From: Halobacillus litoralis
GTDB taxonomy: Bacteria > Bacillota > Bacilli > Bacillales > Halobacillaceae
DNA length: 64,000 nt
Reading direction: 5' to 3'
Assembly (NCBI RefSeq): GCF_009856415.1
Contig: NZ_WMEZ01000007.1
Span: 1-64,000, forward strand
The first letter of the stretch is position 1; the number at the start of each line of letters is the position of its first letter. The notes beneath the pieces were generated by a model. The model saw only the letters and a program-made list of their open reading frames with translations. It made no database searches and had not been told where the DNA came from. Below are positions 25,275 to 34,374 of this stretch, one piece after another. Made by a program: the position numbers and the translations under genes.

Positions 25275-26018
25275 ATGGGGGAAGTCCAAGTGATCTTTAA
25301 GAAAGAAGATATACGTCCAGAAGAGCTGAAAGGGAAAGTGGTTGTCGTCTTTGATGTTTTATTTGCCACCTCGACCATTACAGCAGCGATCGCAGATGGC
25401 GCGTCCAGTGTCATTCCTGTATTCAGCGCAGACGACGCCCGGAAAAAAGCTGAACAATTCAAAGATCCTTTCGTTATGGCCGGAGAAGATAAAGGGAGAA
25501 GGATTGATGGGTTCGAACCACCACTGAGAACCTACTTGAAGTCGATCATACAGGATAAACATCTGATTTTGACGACGACAAATGGAACTGTTGCCTTACA
25601 TCAATCAAGACAAGCATCTTCACTATACGCATCTTCTCTTCTGAACAATCCAGCGATGGCGGCTCATATGGCAGATCATCATAAAGGGGAAGATGTTGTC
25701 CTCGTCTGTGCAGGGTCAAGTGGGAAATTTACGGTTGAGGATTTTTATGGTGTCGGCAGCTTAGTCTATCACATGCAAAAAAAGGGCAACTGGGCACTCT
25801 CCGATGCAGCGGTAACGGCTCTCGGGTTTTATAAAGGAAGTGGTGCTGCAAAAGAGTTATTAAGAACCTGCAGGATTGGGAAGTTACTTGTCCATGCCGG
25901 GCTGGATCCTAAAGAAATTGATTTTGCTGCTGAGGAAGGTTTTTTCGATTCTATATTAATGTATGACCGTGAAAGCGGACAAATCAAGGAGGGTAAAAAT
26001 GCAACCAGTTCAGCATAA
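25275..26018 (+). CDS. ComB-family phosphatase (2-phosphosulfolactate phosphatase-like)
   Basis: The 247-residue protein matches the ComB family: VVVVFDVLFATSTI near the N-terminus, EDKGRRIDGFE, TTTNGTVAL and CAGSSGKFTVEDFYGVG. ComB hydrolyses phosphosulfolactate in coenzyme M synthesis, which this bacterium should not make. In this operon, next to an acyl-CoA kinase, a phosphorylated hydroxyacyl compound is a more reasonable substrate; that is inference. ATG 25275 follows the kinase stop by one base and lacks a clear ribosome site, so translation is probably coupled; GTG 25290 after GGGGGA is an alternative. Confidence 0.78.
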   Translation: MGEVQVIFKKEDIRPEELKGKVVVVFDVLFATSTITAAIADGASSVIPVFSADDARKKAEQFKDPFVMAGEDKGRRIDGFEPPLRTYLKSIIQDKHLILTTTNGTVALHQSRQASSLYASSLLNNPAMAAHMADHHKGEDVVLVCAGSSGKFTVEDFYGVGSLVYHMQKKGNWALSDAAVTALGFYKGSGAAKELLRTCRIGKLLVHAGLDPKEIDFAAEEGFFDSILMYDRESGQIKEGKNATSSA

Positions 26019-27759
26019 CATTCGAGGTGGAGAGTTTTTGATTTCAGAGGTTTCAGAGGAGGCAGTGTTTACACCGGAAGACCGAACCGAAGAGCATAAG
26101 ATGATGGCTGGCACTGCTCGACAATTTATTACCCGGGAAATCCACCCACATAGAGAGCGGATTGAGAATGGGGATTTTGATTTTGTAGCGGAAAAAATGC
26201 GTCATGCCGGCGATTTAGGGCTGCTCGGTCACAGTATCCCTGAAAACTATGGAGGACTTGGCTTGGATAAGATCAGTAAAGGGATCGTCGGTGAAGCATT
26301 GGGGAACGCGAGTGGCTATAGTGTTGCGCATTCGAACCACACGTGTATTGCTACATTACCGATCACCTATTTCGGTACAAAACAGCAAAAAGAAAAGTAC
26401 TTGCCTAAACTCGCATCAGGAGAGTACATAGGGGCTTATTGTTTAACAGAGCCGGAAGCAGGATCAGATGCCCTTTCCGCAAGAACGACCGCTGTGCTGA
26501 ATGAAACAGGTACCCACTATCTCTTGAACGGAACCAAAATTTATATCACCAATGCCGCTTTTTCCGATACGTTTATTGTCTATGCAAAAGTAGATGGAGA
26601 GCATTTTACCGCTTTTATTGTCGAGAAGGATTTTCCGGGGCTTTCTATCGGACCAGAAGAACAGAAGATGGGAATTAAAGGTTCTTCGACTTGTTCAGTA
26701 GTGATGGAAGATTGTGAGGTGCCGGTTGAAAACTTGCTCGGGGATATTGGTAAAGGTCACTTGATCGCTCTCAACGTTCTGAATTTAGGGCGTTTTAATT
26801 TAGGGTTTGCCACCTTGGGAGCAGCGAAATACAGTTTCCAGTTAGCCATCACCCATGTGAAAGAACGGAAACAGTTTAAAAGAAGCATCGCAGAATTTCC
26901 GGCAACGAAAGAAAAACTCGCTTCAATGGCCGCACGGATCTATGGTACGGAATCTCTGCTTTATCGAACAGCTGGTCATATAGAGGCTTCGCTTCATGGT
27001 CACTATGATTCAGAAGATCGTTTAGCCACAGCTAAAGCGATGAATGAGCATAAGCTAGAAGCTGCCATTTGTAAGGTCACCGGATCAGAAACGCTGGACG
27101 AAGTGGTAGATGAAGCGTTGCAGCTACATGGCGGGGCAGGGTTCATCAAGGAATATCCAATTGAACAAGCTTATCGAGATTCAAGAATCAACCGGATCTT
27201 TGAAGGAACCAATGAAATTAACCGTCTGTTGATTCCGGGGGCCTTTTTTCAAAAAGCAGCCAAAGAAGAATTTGATGCAGCATCACTGATGGAAAAAGCG
27301 GAGTATTCTTTGAAGAACGGTGGTTATAAACGCTCAGAGAAACAGCAGGAAGCCGTAGCTTTATTCAAGGATTTATACCTTGTTTGTGCAGGGGCCGCAT
27401 ACCGAACGTACGGAAAAGGGATTCAGGAAGAACAAGAGATATTAATGAAGCTTGCTGATCTTGCTATTGAAATTTATCGGGTTGAATCCGCGGTGTTAAG
27501 GACAAGAAAAGCGGAACATGCGAAAGACTCGAGCCTTCCATTAAAAGAAATGATGACCTATACGCTAATTGAACAGTCTACTTTGGACGTACAGCGTTCA
27601 ATCACGCAGCTATTATCCGCGCTTTTGCAAGGGGAGGAACGTGTTCAAACATTGCGTCATATCCCAATGCTTCTAAGTGAATATCAATGGGAAGGATCGC
27701 TGGAAAGAAACCGTAAGCTTGCCGATCGAATGATTGCTGCAGGCCAGTATGGATCATAA
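25999..27759 (+). CDS. FadE-like acyl-CoA dehydrogenase (long form)
   Basis: The 586-residue flavoenzyme resembles B. subtilis FadE: CLTEPEAGSDA, GIKGSSTCSVVMEDCEVP, LHGGAGFIKEYPIEQAYRDSRI split as LHGGAGFIKEYPIEQ and AYRDSRI, and the catalytic-Glu motif IFEGTNEINR. A C-terminal extension of about 160 residues is typical of this long type. It performs the ordinary alpha-beta dehydrogenation of acyl-CoA. ATG 25999 follows AAGGAGGG and overlaps the ComB-like gene by 20 bases. Confidence 0.9.
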   Translation: MQPVQHNIRGGEFLISEVSEEAVFTPEDRTEEHKMMAGTARQFITREIHPHRERIENGDFDFVAEKMRHAGDLGLLGHSIPENYGGLGLDKISKGIVGEALGNASGYSVAHSNHTCIATLPITYFGTKQQKEKYLPKLASGEYIGAYCLTEPEAGSDALSARTTAVLNETGTHYLLNGTKIYITNAAFSDTFIVYAKVDGEHFTAFIVEKDFPGLSIGPEEQKMGIKGSSTCSVVMEDCEVPVENLLGDIGKGHLIALNVLNLGRFNLGFATLGAAKYSFQLAITHVKERKQFKRSIAEFPATKEKLASMAARIYGTESLLYRTAGHIEASLHGHYDSEDRLATAKAMNEHKLEAAICKVTGSETLDEVVDEALQLHGGAGFIKEYPIEQAYRDSRINRIFEGTNEINRLLIPGAFFQKAAKEEFDAASLMEKAEYSLKNGGYKRSEKQQEAVALFKDLYLVCAGAAYRTYGKGIQEEQEILMKLADLAIEIYRVESAVLRTRKAEHAKDSSLPLKEMMTYTLIEQSTLDVQRSITQLLSALLQGEERVQTLRHIPMLLSEYQWEGSLERNRKLADRMIAAGQYGS

Positions 27760-27775
27760 AAAGGAGATGACGATT

Positions 27776-28561
27776 ATGAAACTAGGTAATGATCACTTAA
27801 CTGTCGATATTAAGGGCCCGGTATTATCCTGTGTATTAAACAGGCCGGATTCATTGAATGCTTTTTCCGATCAAATGATCATAGGTCTACAGGAGGCCTT
27901 AGCTGAAGCTGAACGTAATGATGATGTGAAAGTTGTGGTGCTTTCAGGAGCTGGCCGCTCTTTTTCAGCGGGGGGAGATGTGAAATCCATGGGGACAGCT
28001 GATGCCCAACACTTGTATGACCATGTAGGGGAACTAAATCAATTGATTCTGAAAATCAAAGATTTAGCCAAGCCAGTAGTGGCGGTGGTCCATGGATACG
28101 CAGCAGGAGCTGGATTCAACCTTGCGCTTGCCTGTGATCAGATTTTGGCAGGGGAAGAAAGCAAATTTGTGCTTAGCTTTGCACAAGTCGGACTCGTTGC
28201 AGACGGTGGCGGGCATTACTTTTTATCAAGATTATTAGGTCCTTACCGGACGAAAGAATTGCTGTTCCGCGCAGAACCGATTCCTGTTGAGACAGCTGCT
28301 GAATGGGGACTTGTCAATCGTGTCATTCCACTAGCTGATTTAGAAGAAGAGGCGATGAACTATGCTCTTGCTCTTTCCAAAGGTCCGGGCAGAGCCATGG
28401 GAATGATGAAAAAGATCGTGGATCAGGCCGACCGCTCAGACTTAGCCACGATTCTTGAGCAGGAAAGAATAACGCAGACCATGATGGTTTCAACGGAAGA
28501 TCATAAAGAAGGTGTGCAGGCATTCAAGGAAAAGCGCAAACCTAACTTTGTAGGGAAATGA
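27776..28561 (+). CDS. Enoyl-CoA hydratase/isomerase family protein
   Basis: The 261-residue crotonase-fold protein has both oxyanion-hole regions (GAGRSFSAGGDVKSM, GYAAGAGFNLALACD). The two glutamates of true hydratases are not evident; the region reads SFAQVGLVADGGGHYFLSRLLG split as SFAQVGLVADGG and GHYFLSRLLG, closer to PaaG-like isomerases with an Asp. It may shift a double bond or hydrate an unusual enoyl-CoA. ATG 27776 follows AGGAG by nine bases. Confidence 0.85.
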   Translation: MKLGNDHLTVDIKGPVLSCVLNRPDSLNAFSDQMIIGLQEALAEAERNDDVKVVVLSGAGRSFSAGGDVKSMGTADAQHLYDHVGELNQLILKIKDLAKPVVAVVHGYAAGAGFNLALACDQILAGEESKFVLSFAQVGLVADGGGHYFLSRLLGPYRTKELLFRAEPIPVETAAEWGLVNRVIPLADLEEEAMNYALALSKGPGRAMGMMKKIVDQADRSDLATILEQERITQTMMVSTEDHKEGVQAFKEKRKPNFVGK

Positions 28562-28572
28562 GGAGGAAAACG

Positions 28573-29547
28573 ATGAAAGCAATTCAATTTAAAGAATATG
28601 GTGGACCTTCCGTATTGGAAAAAGTGGATGTCGATCGTCCAGAACTTGGCGAAGGGGAAGTTCTTCTCAAGGTTCATGCTATTGGGGTGAACTATGCGGA
28701 CACAGCAAGGCGTGAAGGGTCGTATGTCGTACCTACACCACTTCCTTTTATTCCTGGAGCAGAAGTCGCTGGTGTCGTGGAAGAAGTTGGCGAAGGGGTG
28801 AACCGTGTCTCTAAGGGCGATCGTGTCGTGACCCTCATTGGTTCAGGGGGCTATGCCGAATACGTGAAAACGAATGAGAGTACCTTGATTCCCATTCCAA
28901 ACGAAGTCACAGATGAAACAGCTGTTGCATTACCCTTACAAGGCTTAACCGCCTACCATATTCTCACAACCATGGGGAGGTTGGAAAAAGGGGAAACCGT
29001 ACTAGTCCATGCAGCGGCTGGGGGAGTTGGTTCCCTAGCCGTCCAACTAGCTAAACATTTCGGTGCAGGAAATGTGATTGCGACAGCAAGCTCGGAAGAA
29101 AAGTTGAAGCTGGCCCGCGATTTAGGGGCAGATCATGCGATCAATTACACGCATCCGAATTGGCGTGAAGAAGTATTAGAGGCGACGGATGGAAGGGGCG
29201 TCGATGTGGCTCTGGAAATGGCTGGAGGCGATATTTTCCACGAGACCGTTAAATGCATGAGAGCATTCGGCAGAGTGGTTGTTTATGGGGTGGCCAGTGG
29301 AGAGCCAGCTCAAATGTATCCCTCTGGACTAATGAATCGCAATTTATCGGTGATCGGATTCTTTTTACCGCAGATCATGAAAAAACCCGTCCTTTTTGAA
29401 AAAAGCTTGAATCACTTATTGAAAATGATAAAGTCCGGGGAATTGAAGTTGACCGTTGGTGGGGTGTTTGATTTAGAGGAAGCGGCCCATGTACATGAGG
29501 TTATGAAGGCTAGAAAGACAAAAGGAAAGCTGGTCTTAAAGCCATAA
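28573..29547 (+). CDS. NADPH:quinone oxidoreductase/enoyl reductase, MDR family
   Basis: The 324-residue medium-chain reductase has the QOR-type start MKAIQFKEYGGPSVLE and the NADPH site HAAAGGVGSLAVQLAKHFGA. Zinc ligands of alcohol dehydrogenases are absent. It may reduce a quinone or an enoyl-CoA. ATG 28573 follows GAGGAGG and overlaps nothing; the upstream stop is 12 bases away. It is the last gene of the operon, closed at 29554-29589. Confidence 0.88.
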   Translation: MKAIQFKEYGGPSVLEKVDVDRPELGEGEVLLKVHAIGVNYADTARREGSYVVPTPLPFIPGAEVAGVVEEVGEGVNRVSKGDRVVTLIGSGGYAEYVKTNESTLIPIPNEVTDETAVALPLQGLTAYHILTTMGRLEKGETVLVHAAAGGVGSLAVQLAKHFGAGNVIATASSEEKLKLARDLGADHAINYTHPNWREEVLEATDGRGVDVALEMAGGDIFHETVKCMRAFGRVVVYGVASGEPAQMYPSGLMNRNLSVIGFFLPQIMKKPVLFEKSLNHLLKMIKSGELKLTVGGVFDLEEAAHVHEVMKARKTKGKLVLKP

Positions 29548-29553
29548 TATACA

Positions 29554-29589
29554 AAAAGTACGGCAGACTTGTTCTGTCGTACTTTTTTT
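29554..29589 (+). terminator. Terminator of the acyl-CoA operon
   Basis: AAAGTACGGCAGA pairs with TCTGTCGTACTTT, then seven T. Confidence 0.9.
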
Positions 29590-29652
29590 GCAGGAAGAAG
29601 GGGGGATTCTGTCGAATACAAGTGACCACAGATAAAAAGGGGGAGAAGACGA

Positions 29653-30210
29653 ATGTTTGAGCACAGAATTGATGTAGATTTATCACTGAAAATGATTGAC
29701 CACCGCGATGCGGAAGAGCTATTTCAACTATCCGATCGTTCCAGGGATCACATAAAGACATGGCTTCCATGGATCCATTTTACGAAGGAGGTCGAAGATA
29801 CAAGAAATTACATAAAGATGAGTTTACGCAGGTATGCAGAAAACAACGGACTGACCGTTTGTATTCTTTATCAGGGAAACATTGCGGGCGTCGTTGACTT
29901 TCATGAAATCGATGAGAAAAACAAAGTGACAAGCATCGGCTACTGGATGGGAGCCGATTACAAAGGGAAGGGACTGCTTACACGTTCTTGTCGCGTCCTG
30001 TTCGACTATGCGTTTGAGACACTAGGTATGAACCGTATCGAAATTCGAGCGGCATCTCAGAATACAAAGAGCAGGGGAGTGCCGGAACGGTTGGGTTTTA
30101 AGCAGGAAGGTGTCATCCGTCAAGCAGCCAGACTTTATGATGAATATACAGACCATGTGGTATACGGAATGTTGAAAGAGGAGTGGCTGAAGAAGGAGGA
30201 GATCACTTGA
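29653..30210 (+). CDS. RimL/YdaF-type GNAT acetyltransferase
   Basis: The 185-residue protein is a GNAT N-acetyltransferase: the start FEHRIDVDLSLKMIDHRDAEELFQL and the acetyl-CoA site GYWMGADYKGKGLLTRSC match the ribosomal-protein-serine acetyltransferase type (RimL/YdaF). Target unknown. Its stop overlaps the start of the PP2C gene, so the two are translationally coupled. Confidence 0.85.
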   Translation: MFEHRIDVDLSLKMIDHRDAEELFQLSDRSRDHIKTWLPWIHFTKEVEDTRNYIKMSLRRYAENNGLTVCILYQGNIAGVVDFHEIDEKNKVTSIGYWMGADYKGKGLLTRSCRVLFDYAFETLGMNRIEIRAASQNTKSRGVPERLGFKQEGVIRQAARLYDEYTDHVVYGMLKEEWLKKEEIT

Positions 30211-31022
30211 ATGTCATGTCTGTGGAACATATCCAAAAAAAGAGTCCGGTAAAAAAGGAGTGTGAAGATGCCTTTATTCTAAACGAAGAAGCGAGTATTT
30301 ATGGCGTTTTAGATGGGGCTACTCCGCTCGTCTGTTTTGAGGATGAATCACGTCATAATGGAGCCTACCTAGCCGCACAAATCTTCAAAAATAAAATGGA
30401 GCAGTTAAAGGGTGGAGAAGGGTTATCAAAAGCGGTAGAAGACGCGAACCTTCATCTAAAGGAAGAAATGGAAAGGTATGCCGTCCAGACAGACCTCGGA
30501 GAAGAACGCTGGTCCACATGCGTGGCTGTTGTTAAAGTCATGGATGACCACATTCATTATGTCCAACTAGGGGATTCTATGGTTCTTGTAGAAGGTGAGG
30601 ACGGTAAATTTACTGTTGTCACAACTGACTCTGTCAAAGGAATTAGCGAAAGGGCGAAGCAAAAACGCGCGGAAGGACGAAAGGGTGGGGAGGAAATACC
30701 TCCTGAAAGTTATTATGATATACGAATGAACAAGCTCCGCTATAATCGACGGCTCGCGAATGTGGAAGGCGGCTATACCGTTGCCAATGGAATGCCTGAA
30801 GTGATGGACTATCTTGATCAAGGAGTAATAGATAGGAAAGGGATCCAGAGCCTCTTACTTATTTCTGATGGTCTCTTTCATCCGGAACTTACACTTGAAG
30901 AGACGTATGCTAGAATCCGGGAAGCAGGGTTGGAGACCTATGTTGATGAATTGACGGATCATCTCCATAAACATTCTCTCCATATTGATGACAGAACAGC
31001 GGTGTGGATCAAATTAAAGTAA
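30207..31022 (+). CDS. PP2C-like protein phosphatase
   Basis: The 271-residue protein shows PP2C metal-binding motifs: YGVLDGAT near the N-terminus, YVQLGDSMVLV, LLLISDGLF and a final DDRTAVWIKLK. It is a short single-domain phosphatase of the SpoIIE/PP2C type without sensor domain. TTG 30207 is chosen: AGGAGG is seven bases upstream and the codon overlaps the preceding TGA; ATG 30216 is too far from it. Target unknown; coupling to the acetyltransferase is notable. Confidence 0.8.
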   Translation: MNVMSVEHIQKKSPVKKECEDAFILNEEASIYGVLDGATPLVCFEDESRHNGAYLAAQIFKNKMEQLKGGEGLSKAVEDANLHLKEEMERYAVQTDLGEERWSTCVAVVKVMDDHIHYVQLGDSMVLVEGEDGKFTVVTTDSVKGISERAKQKRAEGRKGGEEIPPESYYDIRMNKLRYNRRLANVEGGYTVANGMPEVMDYLDQGVIDRKGIQSLLLISDGLFHPELTLEETYARIREAGLETYVDELTDHLHKHSLHIDDRTAVWIKLK

Positions 31023-31052
31023 GTGCACCTTTTTGTAAGGTGCACTTACTTT
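31018..31052. terminator. Bidirectional terminator
   Basis: AGTAAGTGCACCTT pairs with AAGGTGCACTTACT between the converging phosphatase and methyltransferase genes. Confidence 0.85.
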
Positions 31053-31058
31053 GGTTGC

Positions 31059-31721
31059 TTATGTTACGACCGCAAGGACAAAGCCGTCATACCCTTTGCT
31101 TCCAACTGTCTGAAACGCGGTTGAATCCAGTTGGGGGTGGTTATTCAATAAGTCAAACATCTCTCGTATGCCCATAATACTCTTATCCTTGCTTTCTGAG
31201 TCGATCAGTCTTCCATCCCGGACGACATTATCTACTAAAATCGTCGTTCCCGGCTTAGATAACTTAAGAACTTCTTTTATATAGTGGGGATTATTATTCT
31301 TATCCGCATCAATAAAAATAAAATCAAAGGGTTCATGCCCATCTAAAGTGGGCAGAGACTCAAGTGCGGGACCGACAATCACTTCTATCTTATCTTTCAC
31401 TCCGGCCATTTCCATATTCCTGGAAGCCACTTCCGCATGTTTCGGGTTGAATTCTAGTGTGGTGACATGACCAGCTTCAGGTAAGGCTTTCGCCATCCAG
31501 ATGGTGCTGTATCCGCCCAGTGTACCAATTTCCAATACATTTTTCGCGGCTTTCATTTTCACGAACAGCTGAAGCATCTTTCCTTGGATGGCAGACACAT
31601 CGATGGAAGGGAGCTCAGCTTCTTCGTTTGCTTTTAGCACGTCCTCCATGACAGGATCTGCGGGAATTAATTGATCGATAAAGTATTGATCCACTTGCTT
31701 CCAAGTATCCAGGTTACTCAA
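31059..31721 (-). CDS. SAM-dependent O-methyltransferase (catechol-OMT type)
   Basis: The 220-residue protein is a family-3 O-methyltransferase: VLEIGTLGGYSTIWMAKAL (SAM loop), TLEFNPKHAEVA, DFIFIDADKNNNPHYI (metal ligands) and ILVDNVVRDG. Related enzymes methylate catechol-like or caffeoyl-CoA-like substrates; the true one is unknown. TTG 31721 is eight bases after AGGAG; GTG 31730 overlaps that site. Confidence 0.85.
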   Translation of the reverse strand: MSNLDTWKQVDQYFIDQLIPADPVMEDVLKANEEAELPSIDVSAIQGKMLQLFVKMKAAKNVLEIGTLGGYSTIWMAKALPEAGHVTTLEFNPKHAEVASRNMEMAGVKDKIEVIVGPALESLPTLDGHEPFDFIFIDADKNNNPHYIKEVLKLSKPGTTILVDNVVRDGRLIDSESKDKSIMGIREMFDLLNNHPQLDSTAFQTVGSKGYDGFVLAVVT

Positions 31722-31824
31722 CCAAACCACTCCTAATGTATAAGTTTCTTCTAGTGTAATCCTCCTTCATTAAAAAAACGAGCAAAAAGGTGCATCAGAT
31801 AACCTGTTTCTTATTAAAGTAAAT

Positions 31825-32305
31825 GACAGGATTGTGGAAGACTTGATTTCGAGACTTTTGTTGGAGTTTAGAGGCTCCGGGAAAAGGTTCGCTTTCCGTG
31901 GGCGAGTGATGAGCCTCCTCGAGCTAACGCTCTGCGGGGTCTCATCTACCACGCACTTCCCACAGGAGTCTCACCGTTTCCCTCCGCCCCTTTACCAAAT
32001 GAGGCTCTCGAAATCCCTCTTATAGTAACCTGCCTAGTTGTGTTGTAAAATCCTGCTTAATCTGCGCCGGTATAGGATTCTTAACCATAAAAGCTCTTAT
32101 TACTGGGAGGTAGATTCGAGAATCTCTTCTGGCAAGTGGGCGGAGGGGGTGGCGAGACTCCTGCGGGAAAAGAGTGCATGGTGAGACCCCACAGGACGCA
32201 GTCCGAGGAGGCTCACCGCGCTCCCGCGGAAAGCGAGCTATTCCCCGAAGCCCCTTCCACTCAGCAAACATCTCGAAACTGAGTTTTCAAGAATAGGGAG
32301 CTTTA
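31825..32305. repeat. Composite palindromic repeat, copy R3
   Basis: The 481-bp element begins GACAGGATTGTGGAAGACTT and ends AATAGGGAGCTTTA. It contains two facing modules of the GGGGCGGAGGG type (about 31870-32000 inverted, 32140-32260 direct) with a short AT-rich spacer. The gap 31722-32346 holds it and a terminator, and no gene. Confidence 0.8.
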
Positions 32306-32315
32306 GTAAATGAAA

Positions 32316-32342
32316 AAAGAGCTCAGAAGGACTGAGCTCTTA
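32316..32342 (-). terminator. Terminator of the 5-oxoprolinase operon
   Basis: AAGAGCTCAG pairs with CTGAGCTCTT; six T follow on the minus strand. Confidence 0.85.
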
Positions 32343-32346
32343 GGGG

Positions 32347-33537
32347 TTAACCGAATAGTCTTGGAATGCCTTGGATGAGTGACATGCCGCCCATGTAGGA
32401 CATGGCAATGACAATCAGGACTCCGAAGATGGTTAACCATAGGGGGTGTTTGTAATCCCCGACGATCTTTTGTTTATAAGCAGCTACCAGCATGACACCT
32501 AGTGCGATAGGTAGAATTAGTCCATTTAACGAGCCAACAAGAATCAACACTTTGACAGGTTCACCAACAGAAACGAAGACGGTCGTTGAAATGACGATAA
32601 ACGCTACAATGAACCATTTGTGGTGCTTGTTGATTGTTTTATTGAATGTACGAATAAATGAAACGGATGTATAAGCGGCTCCGACGACAGAAGTTACAGC
32701 AGCGGCCCACATGATGACACCGAAAATTTTGTATCCGACATTTCCTGCTGCTGCCTGGAAGACGGAAGCTGGCGGGTTTTCAGGATTCAGTGTGAAACCT
32801 GAGGCTACAACACCTAAAGAAGCAAGGAAAAGGAAGATTCTCATGACGGAAGCAATTCCAATCGCAGACACGGAACTTTTTGTGACTTGGGGGAGTGCTT
32901 CTTTTCCTTTTACCCCTGCATCTAGAAGACGGTGGCCCCCGGCGAAGGTAATGTATCCGCCGACGGTTCCGCCGACGAGGGTAATGATGGCTAGAAAATC
33001 AATCGTATCAGGAACGAATGTTTTCGTGATTGCTTCTCCAACAGGTGGCTGGGCAGAGAACATAACGAAAATCGTCAATGCAATCATGATAAATCCTGCA
33101 ATCTGTGCGAAGCGGTCCATAACCTTCCCGGCTTCCCGTACGAGAAAGACGGCGACCGCGACAATGCCACTGAATAATGCCCCCATTTCAGGTGAGATTC
33201 CAAAAAGTACATTGGTACCAAGACCAGCCCCTGCGATATTGCCTATATTAAAGGCTAAGCCACCAGCGACAATGAGCACAGATAAAAATACTCCAAGGCC
33301 GGGAAGGAGGCTATTGGCGATGTCTTGAGCTGGTTTTTCCGATACCGCAATGATTCGCCATATATTCAGTTGGGCCCCGATGTCTATAATAATGGAGATC
33401 AAGATGACAAATCCGAAACTTGCTGCAAGTTGTTGAGTGAAGTGAGTCGTTTGTGTTAGAAAGCCAGGACCGATAGCGGACGTCGCCATCAGGAATGCGG
33501 CTCCCAACAGGAGACTTCTTGTCGATTGTTCTTTCAT
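32347..33537 (-). CDS. ycsG: NRAMP-family transporter YcsG
   Basis: The 396-residue protein has about eleven membrane segments and an NRAMP-like start (GAAFLMATSAIGPGFLTQTTHF). The DPGN metal motif of true NRAMPs reads GPGF, so it is unlikely to carry divalent metals. YcsG is encoded with the 5-oxoprolinase genes in Bacillus and probably takes up 5-oxoproline or a related acid; inferred from context. AAAGGAG precedes ATG 33537. Last gene of the operon. Confidence 0.85.
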   Translation of the reverse strand: MKEQSTRSLLLGAAFLMATSAIGPGFLTQTTHFTQQLAASFGFVILISIIIDIGAQLNIWRIIAVSEKPAQDIANSLLPGLGVFLSVLIVAGGLAFNIGNIAGAGLGTNVLFGISPEMGALFSGIVAVAVFLVREAGKVMDRFAQIAGFIMIALTIFVMFSAQPPVGEAITKTFVPDTIDFLAIITLVGGTVGGYITFAGGHRLLDAGVKGKEALPQVTKSSVSAIGIASVMRIFLFLASLGVVASGFTLNPENPPASVFQAAAGNVGYKIFGVIMWAAAVTSVVGAAYTSVSFIRTFNKTINKHHKWFIVAFIVISTTVFVSVGEPVKVLILVGSLNGLILPIALGVMLVAAYKQKIVGDYKHPLWLTIFGVLIVIAMSYMGGMSLIQGIPRLFG

Positions 33538-33588
33538 GGAGTAGCTCCTTTGCTGGGTTTATTGTGATGTATGATTCCTATTGTTTGC

Positions 33589-34362
33589 TTATTTTGCGAT
33601 AAATTCACCGATGGATTGGAGCGTGATCTCTGACTCCTTCAAGGCTTTTGTAATATAATTAGCGAAATCGATAGCGCTTGCCCCATCCCCATGAATACAA
33701 ATGGTGTGCACATCAATATCGATATCCGTATCCTGTACGGTACGGACTTTGTTTTCTTTGATCATGCGAATCACTTGTTCGACCGCTTGTTCATGATCGG
33801 TGATGAGCGCATTTGGTTCTCTCCGTGAAGTAAGTGATCCATCTTGTTGATAGGTACGATCCGAGAATACTTCGCTTGCTGTCTTAAGTCCTTGTTCATG
33901 CCCGGCTTTCACGAGTTCACTTCCTGCCAGTCCAAAGAGAACGAGTTCTGGGTCCAAATCGTAAACCGCTTTGGCAATGGCACGTGCCAACGGTTGATCT
34001 TTTGCAGCCATGTTAAACAAAGCGCCGTGGGGCTTAACGTGTTGTAATCGTCCACCTTCTGTATCCACAAACCCTTTCAGAGCTCCAATTTGATAGACAA
34101 CCATATCATAAGCCTCTTCTTCGGAAATATCCATTGGCCGGCGTCCGAAACCTACTAGATCTGGCAGACCTGGATGGGCTCCGATACCGACATTATGTTC
34201 CAACGCCATCTGAACCGTTTTTTTCATGATGGTTGGATCCCCGGCGTGATAACCGCATGCGATGTTCGCGGATGTTACGTATTTTAGAATTTCTTCGTCG
34301 CGACCGATGGTATAGCGGCCAAAACTTTCTCCCATATCACAATTCAAATCGACGATATGCAT
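33589..34362 (-). CDS. pxpA: 5-oxoprolinase subunit A
   Basis: PxpA (LamB/YcsF family) acts with PxpB and PxpC to hydrolyse 5-oxoproline to glutamate with ATP. The 257-residue protein has the family start [14 protein letters not shown] and the [11 protein letters not shown] and [15 protein letters not shown] stretches. GGAGG lies upstream of ATG 34362. It follows pxpC by 12 bases. Confidence 0.95.
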   Translation of the reverse strand: MHIVDLNCDMGESFGRYTIGRDEEILKYVTSANIACGYHAGDPTIMKKTVQMALEHNVGIGAHPGLPDLVGFGRRPMDISEEEAYDMVVYQIGALKGFVDTEGGRLQHVKPHGALFNMAAKDQPLARAIAKAVYDLDPELVLFGLAGSELVKAGHEQGLKTASEVFSDRTYQQDGSLTSRREPNALITDHEQAVEQVIRMIKENKVRTVQDTDIDIDVHTICIHGDGASAIDFANYITKALKESEITLQSIGEFIAK

Positions 34363-34374
34363 GGAATCTCCTCC

